Counted from the first letter of the stretch, positions 1 to 7,207 are shown. The stretch is DNA of 8,830 nt from Chloroflexota bacterium (GCA_011046405.1 DSAR01000570.1:1-8830); one strand, 5' to 3'. A program made the numbers and translations. The notes: generated by a model not told the origin, from the letters alone.

Positions 1-95
1 ATATACCAATATACCAATATACCAATATACCAGTTTACCAGCCTACCAATATACCAGTTTACCAGCCTACCAATATACCGTTACACCGACACACC
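1..95. repeat. Octanucleotide tandem repeat tract 1 (5' end cut by window)
   Basis: A partial unit (1-7) is followed by 11 full 8-nt units with no phase slip. In order from base 8 they are AATATACC x3, AGTTTACC, AGCCTACC, AATATACC, AGTTTACC, AGCCTACC, AATATACC, then degenerate GTTACACC and GACACACC. The trinucleotide ACC is invariant and the first five bases vary among a few fixed types. The three-unit block AATATACC-AGTTTACC-AGCCTACC occurs twice in succession (24-47 and 48-71), giving a 24-nt higher-order repeat. The tract degenerates only in its last two units and ends 6 bases before the Shine-Dalgarno of the next gene. It has no unique spacers, so it is not a CRISPR array. The function is unknown. 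Confidence 0.95.
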
Positions 96-101
96 GACAC
101 A

Positions 102-107
102 AGGAGG
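102..107 (+). promoter_or_regulatory. Ribosome binding site that fixes a GTG start
   Basis: AGGAGG at 102-107 lies 5 bases before GTG at 113. This strong site picks the GTG as the start of the large lipoprotein gene, and the signal peptide begins directly there. Confidence 0.9.
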
Positions 108-112
108 GAATC

Positions 113-3100
113 GTGAAAGCTGTAAAAATCAACAAATATCTTGCCGTGTTGCTCATACTCAGCGTGCTGGCGATGGCGTGCCAGTGTCCGCTTTCGTCTG
201 TGTTCGTCCGTTCGACGCCGACGATAGAGGCGACGCCGAAACCGACAGGGCCTACGCCGACGCCGTTGCCTCCATTGCCGCCGCAGGTGATCCAGGTGTC
301 GCCAGCGCGAGGGGAGGAACAGCCGCTCGACGCGCCGCTGCAAATGGTCTTCGACCAGCCGATGGACGAGGAGACGGTGGAGTCCGCCTTTTCCATCGAG
401 CCACAGGTGGCGGGTGTGTTCGAGTGGGTCAGCCCGCGCGCGGTGCAGTTCAGGCCGTCGGCCGATGGATTCGAGCGGGCCACGCGCTATACCGTCACCA
501 TCGACGAGGGGGCCCGCAGCGAGAAGGACGTGTCGATGAAGGAACCGATGCGTTTCGACTTCGCCACGGTCGGTTACCTGGAGGTGGGCGCGGTCCAACC
601 GGCCGACGAGACCGAGGATGTCGCCACCGATGCGGTCGTGACCGTGGTCTTCAATCGCCCGGTCGTCCCCCTGGTCGCCATCGAGGATCAGGGCAATCTG
701 CCCCAGCCGTTGACCTTCACGCCGCCGGTGCGGGGAACCGGGGAGTGGCTCAACACCTCGATCTACACCTTCACTCCTTTAGAGGAAGATGGTTTCGATC
801 CGGCGACGACCTACAAGGCCCGGATCGGGGCGGGGCTGACCGATACCACCGGCGGTGTGCTGGAGGAGGATTTCACCTGGGAATTCACCACCATCATGCC
901 CGCCGTCGTCGCCGCCTACCCGGGCAGGCAGACGACCTACGTCAGCCTGGAGCCTGCTATCCACGTGGCCTTCAACCAGCCGATGGATCGCGACGGGGTT
1001 GAGGACTTTTTCGAGTTGCGCAACCCGTCTACCGACGAGATCGTCGCCGGCGCGTTCGAGTGGCGCGACGAGGGACTGGTCCTACCCAGCCGCAAGACCT
1101 ACGAGCCGTACCAGTGGTCGTGGAGCGTGGGAGCGGGGCCGGAGCGGGTCGGCGTCGAGACGCTGATCTTCACCCCCGACCAGCCGCTGGATTTCGACAC
1201 CACCTACAGAGCGACGGTGGACGCCGGCGCGCCGGGAGCCACAGGGAGCGCGGGGACAGAATCGTCCTATACCTGGACCTTCGACACCATCCGCGAGCCG
1301 CGCATCCTCAGCACCAGTCCGCGCGATGGGGAGCAAAACGCCCGGCCGTGGGGTGGGTTGGAGGTCACGTTCTCCAGCCCGATGGACCCCGAATCGATCA
1401 ACGGCAATTTCACCATCGACCTGCCGGTGGGCGCAGGCGACTTGTCGTCGCGCGACGTCTATACCTATTGGTGGGATAGCGATACGAAGTTGGAGATATC
1501 CTTCCCCATCGAGCCTAGCGCCGATTACGAGGTCACCATCAGCGGCGCGGTGCGCGGGCGATACGGGCACGAACTGGGCGAGGACACGACTGTCCGCTGG
1601 CGCACCAGGGCGTATGAGCCGATGGTCTACCTGCACAGTCTGGGCAAGATCGTGACCTACAACGCCTACACCCGGACCCTGGCCATGGTGACGGTGCGGA
1701 ACGTGGAAGACGTTCATTTTTCCCTGTATCGCATGCCGTTGGACGATTTTCTCCGGGCGACCGGATCGAATTCGTGGAACTTCTGGAACAATTACAACGG
1801 CCGGAAGGAGCATCTGGTCCGGGAGTGGACATTGGACGTGAGTCCACCGCTCAACCAGCGCAGCCTCTACGGCACCAAGCTTGCAGAGCAGGATGATGGG
1901 TTGCTGGATCCGGGGTTGTACTTTCTCCAGGTGCGCCCGGGGACGGTTTACCCGGAGGCTCGGGGGAGATCCGTGAGTTCGAGCAAGGAGATTCTAGTTG
2001 TCTCGCGCCACAACGTGAGCGTCAAGACGAGCAGCAACCAGACCCTGGCCTGGGTGACCGACCTGCGCTCTGGCGACGTGTCGCCCGACCTGCCCGTCAC
2101 GGTGATGGACGACGCTGGTGACGTGATGGACCGGGGCAGCACAGATCAGGACGGCGTTTTCCTGGGCCGCAAGGCGCAGTCCCGCGACCGCTGGTCGCCG
2201 GTCTACGTCTTCCTCGGCGACCCCGAAAACCCTGGCCCCGATTTTGGACTGACGATCAACCAGTGGGACAATGGCATCGGTCCATGGCAATTTGGCCTGC
2301 CGGTGAATTACAATGTCAGCGATTACGCCGGCTATTTCTTCACCGATCGTCCCATCTACCGGCCGGGCCAGATGGTCTATTTCAAAGGCGTGATCCGGGA
2401 GGACGACGATGCCCATTACACGCTGCCCGACGAGACCCGGAAAGTCCGCGTCTCCATCTCAGACGCCGAGGGAAAGACGATTCACTCGGAGGATCTCGAA
2501 CTCAGCGACATGGGCACGGTGGATGGGGAGATCGAACTGGACGAGGAGGCATCGCTGGGCAACTATTCTATCCAGGCTATCTACCTGAAGGATAGGGACG
2601 CCCGCTTCTACACCAACTTCCAGGTAGCCGCGTATCGCAAACCGGAATTCCAGGTCGAGGTGGAGACCGATCGGCCCGAATACGCCCACGGGGACCCGAT
2701 CAACGTCACCGCCCAGGCGACTTATTTCTTCGGCGGACCGGTGGCCGACGCCGAGGTGCGCTACGTCGTCCTGAGCAACGATTACACGTTCCGTTACCAG
2801 GGGAAGGGTCGCTGGGATTTCGACGATCGGAGTTACGATTACTGGTGGTGGTGGCGTCAGCCCGGCGGATCTTACGGCGAGCGGATCGCCGAGGGCGAGG
2901 GGGTCACCGACGCGGATGGTCGTTTCACGTTCGCCGTGGATGCCGACATCGCCGAAGAGACGTCTAGCCAGGTATTCACGCTGGAGGCGACCGTCACCGA
3001 CGTCAACAACCAGGAGGTCAGCAACCGGACCACGGCTATCGTGCACAAGGGACGTTTCTACATCGGGCTGCGCCCGGCGCGCTACGTCGGCCAGGTGGAC

Positions 3101-6100
3101 CAGGAAAATCAAGTTGACCTGATCACCGTGGATTGGGAGAGCGAACCGATCCCCGACCAGGAGGTGACCGTCGTCTTCGCCAAGCGGAACTGGTACAGCG
3201 TCCAGAAGCAGGCGGAGGACGGACGCTTCTACTGGGAGAGCGGCGTCGAGGACGTGCCGGTGTTCACGGACACCGTCGAGACGGACGCCGAGGGTCTGGC
3301 CCAGGTCAGTTTCACACCGGAGGAGGGCGGGACCTACAAGGTGATCGCCACCGGCGTTGACCGGGCGGGCAACGAGGTGCGCTCGTCAACCTTCACCTGG
3401 GTCAGCGGGCGCTCGTACATCAGTTGGCGGCGCGACAACAACGACCGCATCGACCTGGTCACCGACAAGCAGCAGTACCAGGTGGGCGACACCGCCTCGA
3501 TCCTGGTCCCGCACCCGTACCAGGGCGAGGTCAAGGCGCTGGTCACTGTCGAACGGGGCTACGTCTACGAGCACTGGGTGGAGACGCTGGAGACCAACTC
3601 GGAACAGATCGAGATCCCCATCACCGAGGACCTGATCCCGAACGTGTTTGTCTCGGTCGTCATCGTCAAGGGCACGGATGAGAACGTGCGCACGCCCAGT
3701 TTCAAGGTCGGTTACGCCCAGCTCTCCATCGACACGACCGAGAAGGCGTTGAACATTGAACTGACGCCGGATCGGGCGGCCGACGAGCATTACCAGCCGG
3801 GCGACGAGGTGACCTACGACCTTCACGTCACCGACAGCGCTGGCGATCCGGTGGAAGCGGAACTGGCGCTGGACCTGGTCGATCTGGCAGTGCTGACCCT
3901 GGCCGATCGACCAGGTCCGGGCCTGCTTGACTACTTCTGGCGCGAGCGGGGGTTGGGCGTCGATACAGCCAGCGGGCTGACCCTCTCCGGTGATCGCATC
4001 AGCGAGGAACTGGGGGACGAGGTCAAGGGCATGGGCGGCGGCGGGGGGGGTGAGGAATTCGGCCCAGTGCGCGAGCGCTTCCCAGACCTGGCCTACTGGA
4101 ACCCGGATCTGCGCACCGACGAGGACGGGCGCGCCCAGTTCAGCGTCGAACTGCCCGACAATCTCACCACGTGGCGGCTGACCGCGCGCGGGGTCGACGT
4201 CGAGACGCTGGTGGGCGAGGCCCAGGTGGACGTCATCAGCACCAAGAGTCTGTTGCTGCGCCCGGTGGCGCCCCGGTTCTTCGTCGTCGGCGACGAGGCG
4301 GAACTGGCGGTCGTCATACACAACAACACCAACGATCCGCTGGACGTGGAGGCGGCGATCCAGGTGGCGGGGCTGGCGCTCCACGAGGCGGCCCGCACGC
4401 AAGTGAGCGTCCCGGCCAACGACAAGGTCAAGCTGGCGTGGCCGGTGACGGTCCAGGACGTCGAAGATGTGACGCTGCGTTTCGGCGCCCGCTCGGCCCA
4501 GGCCGATCTGGCGGACGCGGTGGAGATCAAGCTGCCGGTCTATCGCTACAGCACGCCGGAGGTGGTCGCCACCGCCGGTTACATCGACGAGGATGGCGAG
4601 CGGCTGGAGGCGGTCGCGCTGCCGCCCCGCTACGACCCCACCCAGGGGGAACTTTCGGTCCACGTCGATCCCTCGCTGGCGGCGGGGATGATAGACGGGC
4701 TGGAGTACCTGGAGCATTTCCCCTACGAGTGCACCGAGCAGACGGTCAGCCGCTTCTTGCCCAACGTCGTCACTTATCGCGTCTTCGAGGAACTGGGTGT
4801 GGCGCGGCCCGACCTGGAAGAACGATTGCCAGGCCTGGTGAACCGGGGGCTCCAACGGCTTTACAATCAGCAGCGTTACAATGGCGGCTGGGGTTGGTGG
4901 GTGCGGGACGAATCCCGCCCCTACCTGACCGCCTACGTGCTGTTGGGCCTGATCGAGGCGGACCGGGCCGGTTTCACCGTCGACCGTGACGTCATGAACC
5001 GGGCGGCGCGATACCTGAAAGGGAGCTTGAGATCGCGCCGCGACCTGCAGGCCCACTGGAAGGCGAACGAACAGGCCTTCATTCTGTACGTGTTGGCCGA
5101 GGCGGGAGTGGGGGATCTCTCGCGGATGGAGACACTGTTTCAGCAGCGGGATGCGTTGGATACCTTCGGCGAGGCCTACCTGGCGATGGCTTACGGCGTG
5201 CTGGAGGAGGACAAGCAGTCACGAATTGATACGCTGCTCTCTGACATCACCAGCGACGCCATCGTCAGCGCCACCGGCGCCCACTGGGAGGAGGAGCAGG
5301 TCGACTATTACGCGATGAACACCGACACCCGCTCCACTGCCATCGTGCTGGCGGCCCTGGCCCGGCTCGATCCCGACAACGCGCTGGCGGCCAACACGGT
5401 GCGCTGGCTCATGGTGGCCCGGCGGGACGGTCGCTGGGAGACGACCCAGGAGAACGCCTGGGCCATCCTGGCCTTGACCGACTGGATGGTCGCTACCGGC
5501 GAGTTGGAGGGGCATTATGCGTGGCGTGTGCTCGTCAACGGCGAGTTGCTGGGCGAGGGTGAGGTGGACCGGGACAATCTCAAGGAGACAAACAAGCTAC
5601 AGATCGAGGTGGCCCGGTTGCTGGCCGATGAGGCGAACCGGGTCCTCATCCAGCGCGACGCGCCGTCGGGTGAGGCGAGGGGGGAGGGACGACTGTACTA
5701 CAGCATGTACCTGCGCTACTTCAAGCCGGTGGAGGATGTGACGGCGCTCGAACGGGGCATCATCGTCAGCCGCCGCTATACGCGCGCCGATTGCGATGGG
5801 GATAACGGTTGCCCCGCCGTCGACGAGGCGCAGGTGGGTGACGTGATCCGGGTCCAGTTGACCGTCATCGCGCCCCGCGATTTGCATTACGTGGTGGTCG
5901 AGGATCCCTTCCCGGCCGGGGCCGAGGGGGTGGACGTCAGCCTGAAGACGAGCAGCATCGCCCAGGAAGGCCCCCAGGTGACGCGCACCGACCGGACGCA
6001 TCCGTGGTGGGGTGGGTGGGGCTCGTGGTGGTTCCGCCACACCGAGATGCGCGACGAGAAAGCGGTGCTCTTCGCCACCTACCTGCCCAAGGGCACGTAC

Positions 6101-6229
6101 GAGTACACCTACCTGATCCGGGCCAGCCTGCCCGGCGAGTTCCGCGCCATCCCCACCCACGCCTACGAGATGTATTTCCCAGAGGTGTTCGGGCGAAGCG
6201 ACGGGGGCTTGTTCACCATCACGGAGTAA
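113..6229 (+). CDS. Thioester-containing bacterial alpha-2-macroglobulin lipoprotein with four N-terminal Ig-like domains
   Basis: This is a 2038-residue surface protein, longer than typical bacterial A2Ms of about 1650 residues. Bacterial A2Ms trap attacking proteases: cleavage of the bait region exposes a Cys-Gln thioester that links covalently to the attacker. Visible order: lipoprotein signal with LAMAC and Cys23; Pro/Thr linker (about 34-57); four Big_5 SbsA-like Ig domains (about 58-152, 153-260, 262-394, 395-500), three of which carry an F/V-x-x-PMD-type motif; an MG1-like region (about 503-640); a bacterial MG3 domain (about 650-740); MG2 beginning FTDRPIYRPGQ at 743; further MG domains; bait-region domain (about 1100-1262); a Gly6 run (1308-1313); the A2M family core with YWNPDLRTDEDGRA (about 1320-1412); a thioester helical domain with C1540-T-E-Q1543 and GGWGWW near 1591; and a bacterial MG10-like C-terminus (about 1907-2036). 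The lipobox is imperfect (Met at -2). Family assignment is firm; exact domain edges are estimates. No pbpC lies next to it on the downstream side. Confidence 0.96.
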   Translation: MKAVKINKYLAVLLILSVLAMACQCPLSSVFVRSTPTIEATPKPTGPTPTPLPPLPPQVIQVSPARGEEQPLDAPLQMVFDQPMDEETVESAFSIEPQVAGVFEWVSPRAVQFRPSADGFERATRYTVTIDEGARSEKDVSMKEPMRFDFATVGYLEVGAVQPADETEDVATDAVVTVVFNRPVVPLVAIEDQGNLPQPLTFTPPVRGTGEWLNTSIYTFTPLEEDGFDPATTYKARIGAGLTDTTGGVLEEDFTWEFTTIMPAVVAAYPGRQTTYVSLEPAIHVAFNQPMDRDGVEDFFELRNPSTDEIVAGAFEWRDEGLVLPSRKTYEPYQWSWSVGAGPERVGVETLIFTPDQPLDFDTTYRATVDAGAPGATGSAGTESSYTWTFDTIREPRILSTSPRDGEQNARPWGGLEVTFSSPMDPESINGNFTIDLPVGAGDLSSRDVYTYWWDSDTKLEISFPIEPSADYEVTISGAVRGRYGHELGEDTTVRWRTRAYEPMVYLHSLGKIVTYNAYTRTLAMVTVRNVEDVHFSLYRMPLDDFLRATGSNSWNFWNNYNGRKEHLVREWTLDVSPPLNQRSLYGTKLAEQDDGLLDPGLYFLQVRPGTVYPEARGRSVSSSKEILVVSRHNVSVKTSSNQTLAWVTDLRSGDVSPDLPVTVMDDAGDVMDRGSTDQDGVFLGRKAQSRDRWSPVYVFLGDPENPGPDFGLTINQWDNGIGPWQFGLPVNYNVSDYAGYFFTDRPIYRPGQMVYFKGVIREDDDAHYTLPDETRKVRVSISDAEGKTIHSEDLELSDMGTVDGEIELDEEASLGNYSIQAIYLKDRDARFYTNFQVAAYRKPEFQVEVETDRPEYAHGDPINVTAQATYFFGGPVADAEVRYVVLSNDYTFRYQGKGRWDFDDRSYDYWWWWRQPGGSYGERIAEGEGVTDADGRFTFAVDADIAEETSSQVFTLEATVTDVNNQEVSNRTTAIVHKGRFYIGLRPARYVGQVDQENQVDLITVDWESEPIPDQEVTVVFAKRNWYSVQKQAEDGRFYWESGVEDVPVFTDTVETDAEGLAQVSFTPEEGGTYKVIATGVDRAGNEVRSSTFTWVSGRSYISWRRDNNDRIDLVTDKQQYQVGDTASILVPHPYQGEVKALVTVERGYVYEHWVETLETNSEQIEIPITEDLIPNVFVSVVIVKGTDENVRTPSFKVGYAQLSIDTTEKALNIELTPDRAADEHYQPGDEVTYDLHVTDSAGDPVEAELALDLVDLAVLTLADRPGPGLLDYFWRERGLGVDTASGLTLSGDRISEELGDEVKGMGGGGGGEEFGPVRERFPDLAYWNPDLRTDEDGRAQFSVELPDNLTTWRLTARGVDVETLVGEAQVDVISTKSLLLRPVAPRFFVVGDEAELAVVIHNNTNDPLDVEAAIQVAGLALHEAARTQVSVPANDKVKLAWPVTVQDVEDVTLRFGARSAQADLADAVEIKLPVYRYSTPEVVATAGYIDEDGERLEAVALPPRYDPTQGELSVHVDPSLAAGMIDGLEYLEHFPYECTEQTVSRFLPNVVTYRVFEELGVARPDLEERLPGLVNRGLQRLYNQQRYNGGWGWWVRDESRPYLTAYVLLGLIEADRAGFTVDRDVMNRAARYLKGSLRSRRDLQAHWKANEQAFILYVLAEAGVGDLSRMETLFQQRDALDTFGEAYLAMAYGVLEEDKQSRIDTLLSDITSDAIVSATGAHWEEEQVDYYAMNTDTRSTAIVLAALARLDPDNALAANTVRWLMVARRDGRWETTQENAWAILALTDWMVATGELEGHYAWRVLVNGELLGEGEVDRDNLKETNKLQIEVARLLADEANRVLIQRDAPSGEARGEGRLYYSMYLRYFKPVEDVTALERGIIVSRRYTRADCDGDNGCPAVDEAQVGDVIRVQLTVIAPRDLHYVVVEDPFPAGAEGVDVSLKTSSIAQEGPQVTRTDRTHPWWGGWGSWWFRHTEMRDEKAVLFATYLPKGTYEYTYLIRASLPGEFRAIPTHAYEMYFPEVFGRSDGGLFTITE

Positions 6230-6233
6230 GGAC

Positions 6234-6417
6234 GGTAAGCTGGTAAACTGGTAAACTGGTAAACTGGTAAACTGGTAAGCTGGTAAGCTGGTAAGCTGGT
6301 ATATTGGTAGACCGGTAGACCGGTAGACCGGTAGACCAATATACCAATATACCAATATACCAATATACCAGCATACCAATATACCAATATACCAATATAC
6401 CAGTTTACCGATACACC
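6234..6417. repeat. Octanucleotide tract 2, inverted at its middle (23 phased units)
   Basis: Twenty-three 8-nt units run without a slip, starting 5 bases after the A2M stop codon. The left arm is GGTAAGCT, GGTAAACT x4, GGTAAGCT x3, GGTATATT (6234-6305). The pivot is four GGTAGACC units (6306-6337), which carry GGT at one end and ACC at the other. The right arm is AATATACC x4, AGCATACC, AATATACC x3, AGTTTACC, GATACACC (6338-6417). Left-arm units are reverse complements of the right-arm and tract 1 families: GGTATATT is the exact complement of AATATACC, and GGTAAACT of AGTTTACC. The whole tract is therefore an imperfect inverted repeat of about 180 nt. It could act as an RNA hairpin between the two genes, or as a DNA-protein array; neither is shown by sequence alone. 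Confidence 0.95.
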
Positions 6418-6438
6418 GATTTCAGAGGAGTTTTCAAA

Positions 6439-6900
6439 ATGACCCAAACGACTATCCCGACCCGGGATCGCCCCACCGGCTTCACCGTCGTCGCCGTGCT
6501 GTTGGCGCTGACCGCTTTGTTCACCATGGTATTCTGGATCGTCTTCTTTGCCGATACGGCAGCGCAGGCCGACTCGTTTCTGGCCCGGCAGAGCGCCTGT
6601 TGGTATGCGTGGGAGCGTTCGTTTCCCCTGGCCGATGCCTGGATGGCGGCGGCGGCCCTCATCGGCGCCCTCGGCCTGATGCGCATGCGATCCTGGGGGC
6701 TGTTGTTCTGCGAGTTGGCCGGCAGCGCGCTCGTCTTCCTGGGGCTGATGGACATCCTGTTCTTCGTGCAGAACGGCCTCTATCTGCATTTCAATGCGGA
6801 CGTCGCCGTGGAGGCGTTCATTCACGCCTGGGTCACCGGGTTTGGGGTATTCGTCATCGCCTACGTCTGGAAGCGGCGAGGTTTAGTATCTTCTCAATAA
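6439..6900 (+). CDS. Small four-helix membrane protein, unknown function, C-terminus altered by an insertion
   Basis: The product is 153 residues with four hydrophobic segments at about 14-37, 63-82, 86-110 and 124-144, a short polar N-terminus and a KRR cluster after the last helix, which suggests a cytoplasmic C-terminal end. The start is set by GAGGAG at 6425-6430, 8 bases before ATG. I do not recognise a family; its size and four-helix pattern resemble many uncharacterised integral membrane proteins. It follows the A2M gene on the same strand across repeat tract 2, so co-transcription is possible but unproven. The final residues VSSQ and the TAA stop lie inside the inserted element at 6886-6995. 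Without the insertion the frame would continue from ...KRRGL as LLAL and end at TAG 7016-7018, so the protein length is almost unchanged and it is probably still functional. Confidence 0.85.
   Translation: MTQTTIPTRDRPTGFTVVAVLLALTALFTMVFWIVFFADTAAQADSFLARQSACWYAWERSFPLADAWMAAAALIGALGLMRMRSWGLLFCELAGSALVFLGLMDILFFVQNGLYLHFNADVAVEAFIHAWVTGFGVFVIAYVWKRRGLVSSQ
6878..6885. repeat. Target-site duplication, left copy
   Basis: GAGGTTTA directly adjoins the left terminal inverted repeat. The match to the right copy extends to 9 bp (CGAGGTTTA) because the preceding C equals the last base of the element. The copy lies within the codons for Arg-Gly-Leu of the membrane protein. Confidence 0.85.
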
Positions 6901-6995
6901 GTTGGGGAGCTGTGGCCGGTCTCCCGACCGAGCCACAGCGGGCACGGTCAGGAGACCGGCCCGAGCGAGTTTGCCCCGGTTTATTGAGATGATAC
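6886..6995. mobile_element. MITE-like 110-bp non-coding element with terminal inverted repeats
   Basis: The left end 6886-6907 (GTATC-t-TCTCAATAA-gtt-GGGG) and the right end 6974-6995 (CCCC-ggt-TTATTGAGA-t-GATAC) are inverted repeats matching at 18 of 22 positions. The perfect octamer GAGGTTTA abuts both outer edges (6878-6885 and 6996-7003), as expected for a target-site duplication made by a transposase. There is no room for a transposase, so the element must be mobilised in trans. The interior holds a strong hairpin. Several IS families make 8-bp duplications; I cannot assign one from these ends. The insertion sits in the last codons of the upstream membrane-protein gene and about 40 bp upstream of the next promoter. 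Confidence 0.85.
6914..6961. other. Long REP-like hairpin inside the MITE-like element
   Basis: GGCCGGTCTCC (6914-6924) pairs perfectly with GGAGACCGGCC (6951-6961). After one C/A mismatch, GACCG (6926-6930) pairs with CGGTC (6945-6949), leaving a 14-nt loop. The stem starts 14 bases after the stop codon of the membrane-protein gene, so it could protect or help end that transcript. No T-run follows, so it is not a standard intrinsic terminator. Confidence 0.85.
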
Positions 6996-7003
6996 GAGGT
7001 TTA
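6996..7003. repeat. Target-site duplication, right copy
   Basis: GAGGTTTA directly follows the right terminal inverted repeat. Deleting 6886-7003 (element plus this copy) restores a continuous reading frame from the membrane-protein gene to TAG at 7016-7018. Confidence 0.85.
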
Positions 7004-7034
7004 TTGCTGGCTTTGTAGCAGTGTTCTTCTCTCG

Positions 7035-7062
7035 TTGACTTTCGTCCCTTTTTGCGTATAAT
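7035..7062 (+). promoter_or_regulatory. Sigma70-type promoter for the padR-ABC operon
   Basis: TTGACT (-35, 7035-7040) and a consensus TATAAT (-10, 7057-7062) are separated by 16 bp. The predicted start is near 7069, which gives a leader of about 140 nt before the PadR gene. This is the only clear promoter in the window, and the local sequence is more AT-rich than the genes around it. Confidence 0.8.
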
Positions 7063-7079
7063 ATTCACGTCGTGAATAT
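7061..7079. promoter_or_regulatory. Palindromic operator overlapping -10 and start site
   Basis: ATATTCAC-GTC-GTGAATAT is a perfect 8+8 bp palindrome with a 3-nt centre. It overlaps the last two bases of the -10 box and the predicted transcription start. A further half site, GTGAATA, lies at 7087-7093, 15 bp after the right half. PadR regulators are dimers that often bind palindromes at their own promoters, so the downstream PadR protein is the natural candidate. Binding is inferred, not shown. Confidence 0.75.
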
Positions 7080-7105
7080 GCGAGTTGTGAATAGACGAGT
7101 AAGGG

Positions 7106-7207
7106 CCTAACCAATAGAATCCTTGCACTGCGAGCAAGAACTTGGTGGTCAATGGCTCCTTTTTGGCTCTGGCTTGGAAGCGCAGCGGCTTCTGCCAGGT
7201 TAGGGGG
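7106..7207 (+). promoter_or_regulatory. Structured 5' leader with possible occlusion of the ribosome binding site
   Basis: This gene-free leader can form a two-tier hairpin at 7169-7198 (CTGGC/GCCAG outside, GAAGC/GCTTC inside, 6-nt loop), ending 3 bases before the Shine-Dalgarno AGGGGG (7202-7207). Alternatively, CCTAACC (7106-7112) can pair with GGTTAGG (7198-7204), which covers the start of that site. A small CTTGC/GCAAG hairpin lies near 7122-7138. I recognise no known riboswitch class. Regulation by structure is only a possibility. Confidence 0.35.

Noticed and set aside
1..95. CRISPR array
   Set aside because: The units are 8 nt with no unique spacers, and no cas genes are present. The same applies to 6234-6417.
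3386..5056. A 556-codon open frame on the minus strand inside the A2M gene
   Set aside because: It is a mirror of GC-rich codon use in a clearly real gene. It has no recognisable domains, is rich in Arg/His/Asp as shadow frames are, and sits opposite the conserved A2M core and part of the thioester region.
5597..6825. Minus-strand open frames whose peptides repeat Tyr/Ile/Leu/Val/Pro motifs across tract 2
   Set aside because: The repeats in the peptide come only from the 8-nt DNA period read in all three frames (24 nt per cycle). The rest of each frame lies opposite real genes.
6914..6961. Intrinsic terminator for the membrane-protein gene
   Set aside because: The stem is strong but no T-run follows on either side, and the stem is explained as part of the inserted element.
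7078..7110. Ten-codon upstream open frame (MRVVNRRVRA) in the PadR leader
   Set aside because: There is no ribosome binding site, it begins only about 9 nt after the predicted transcript start, and its first codon lies in the operator palindrome. This could be chance.
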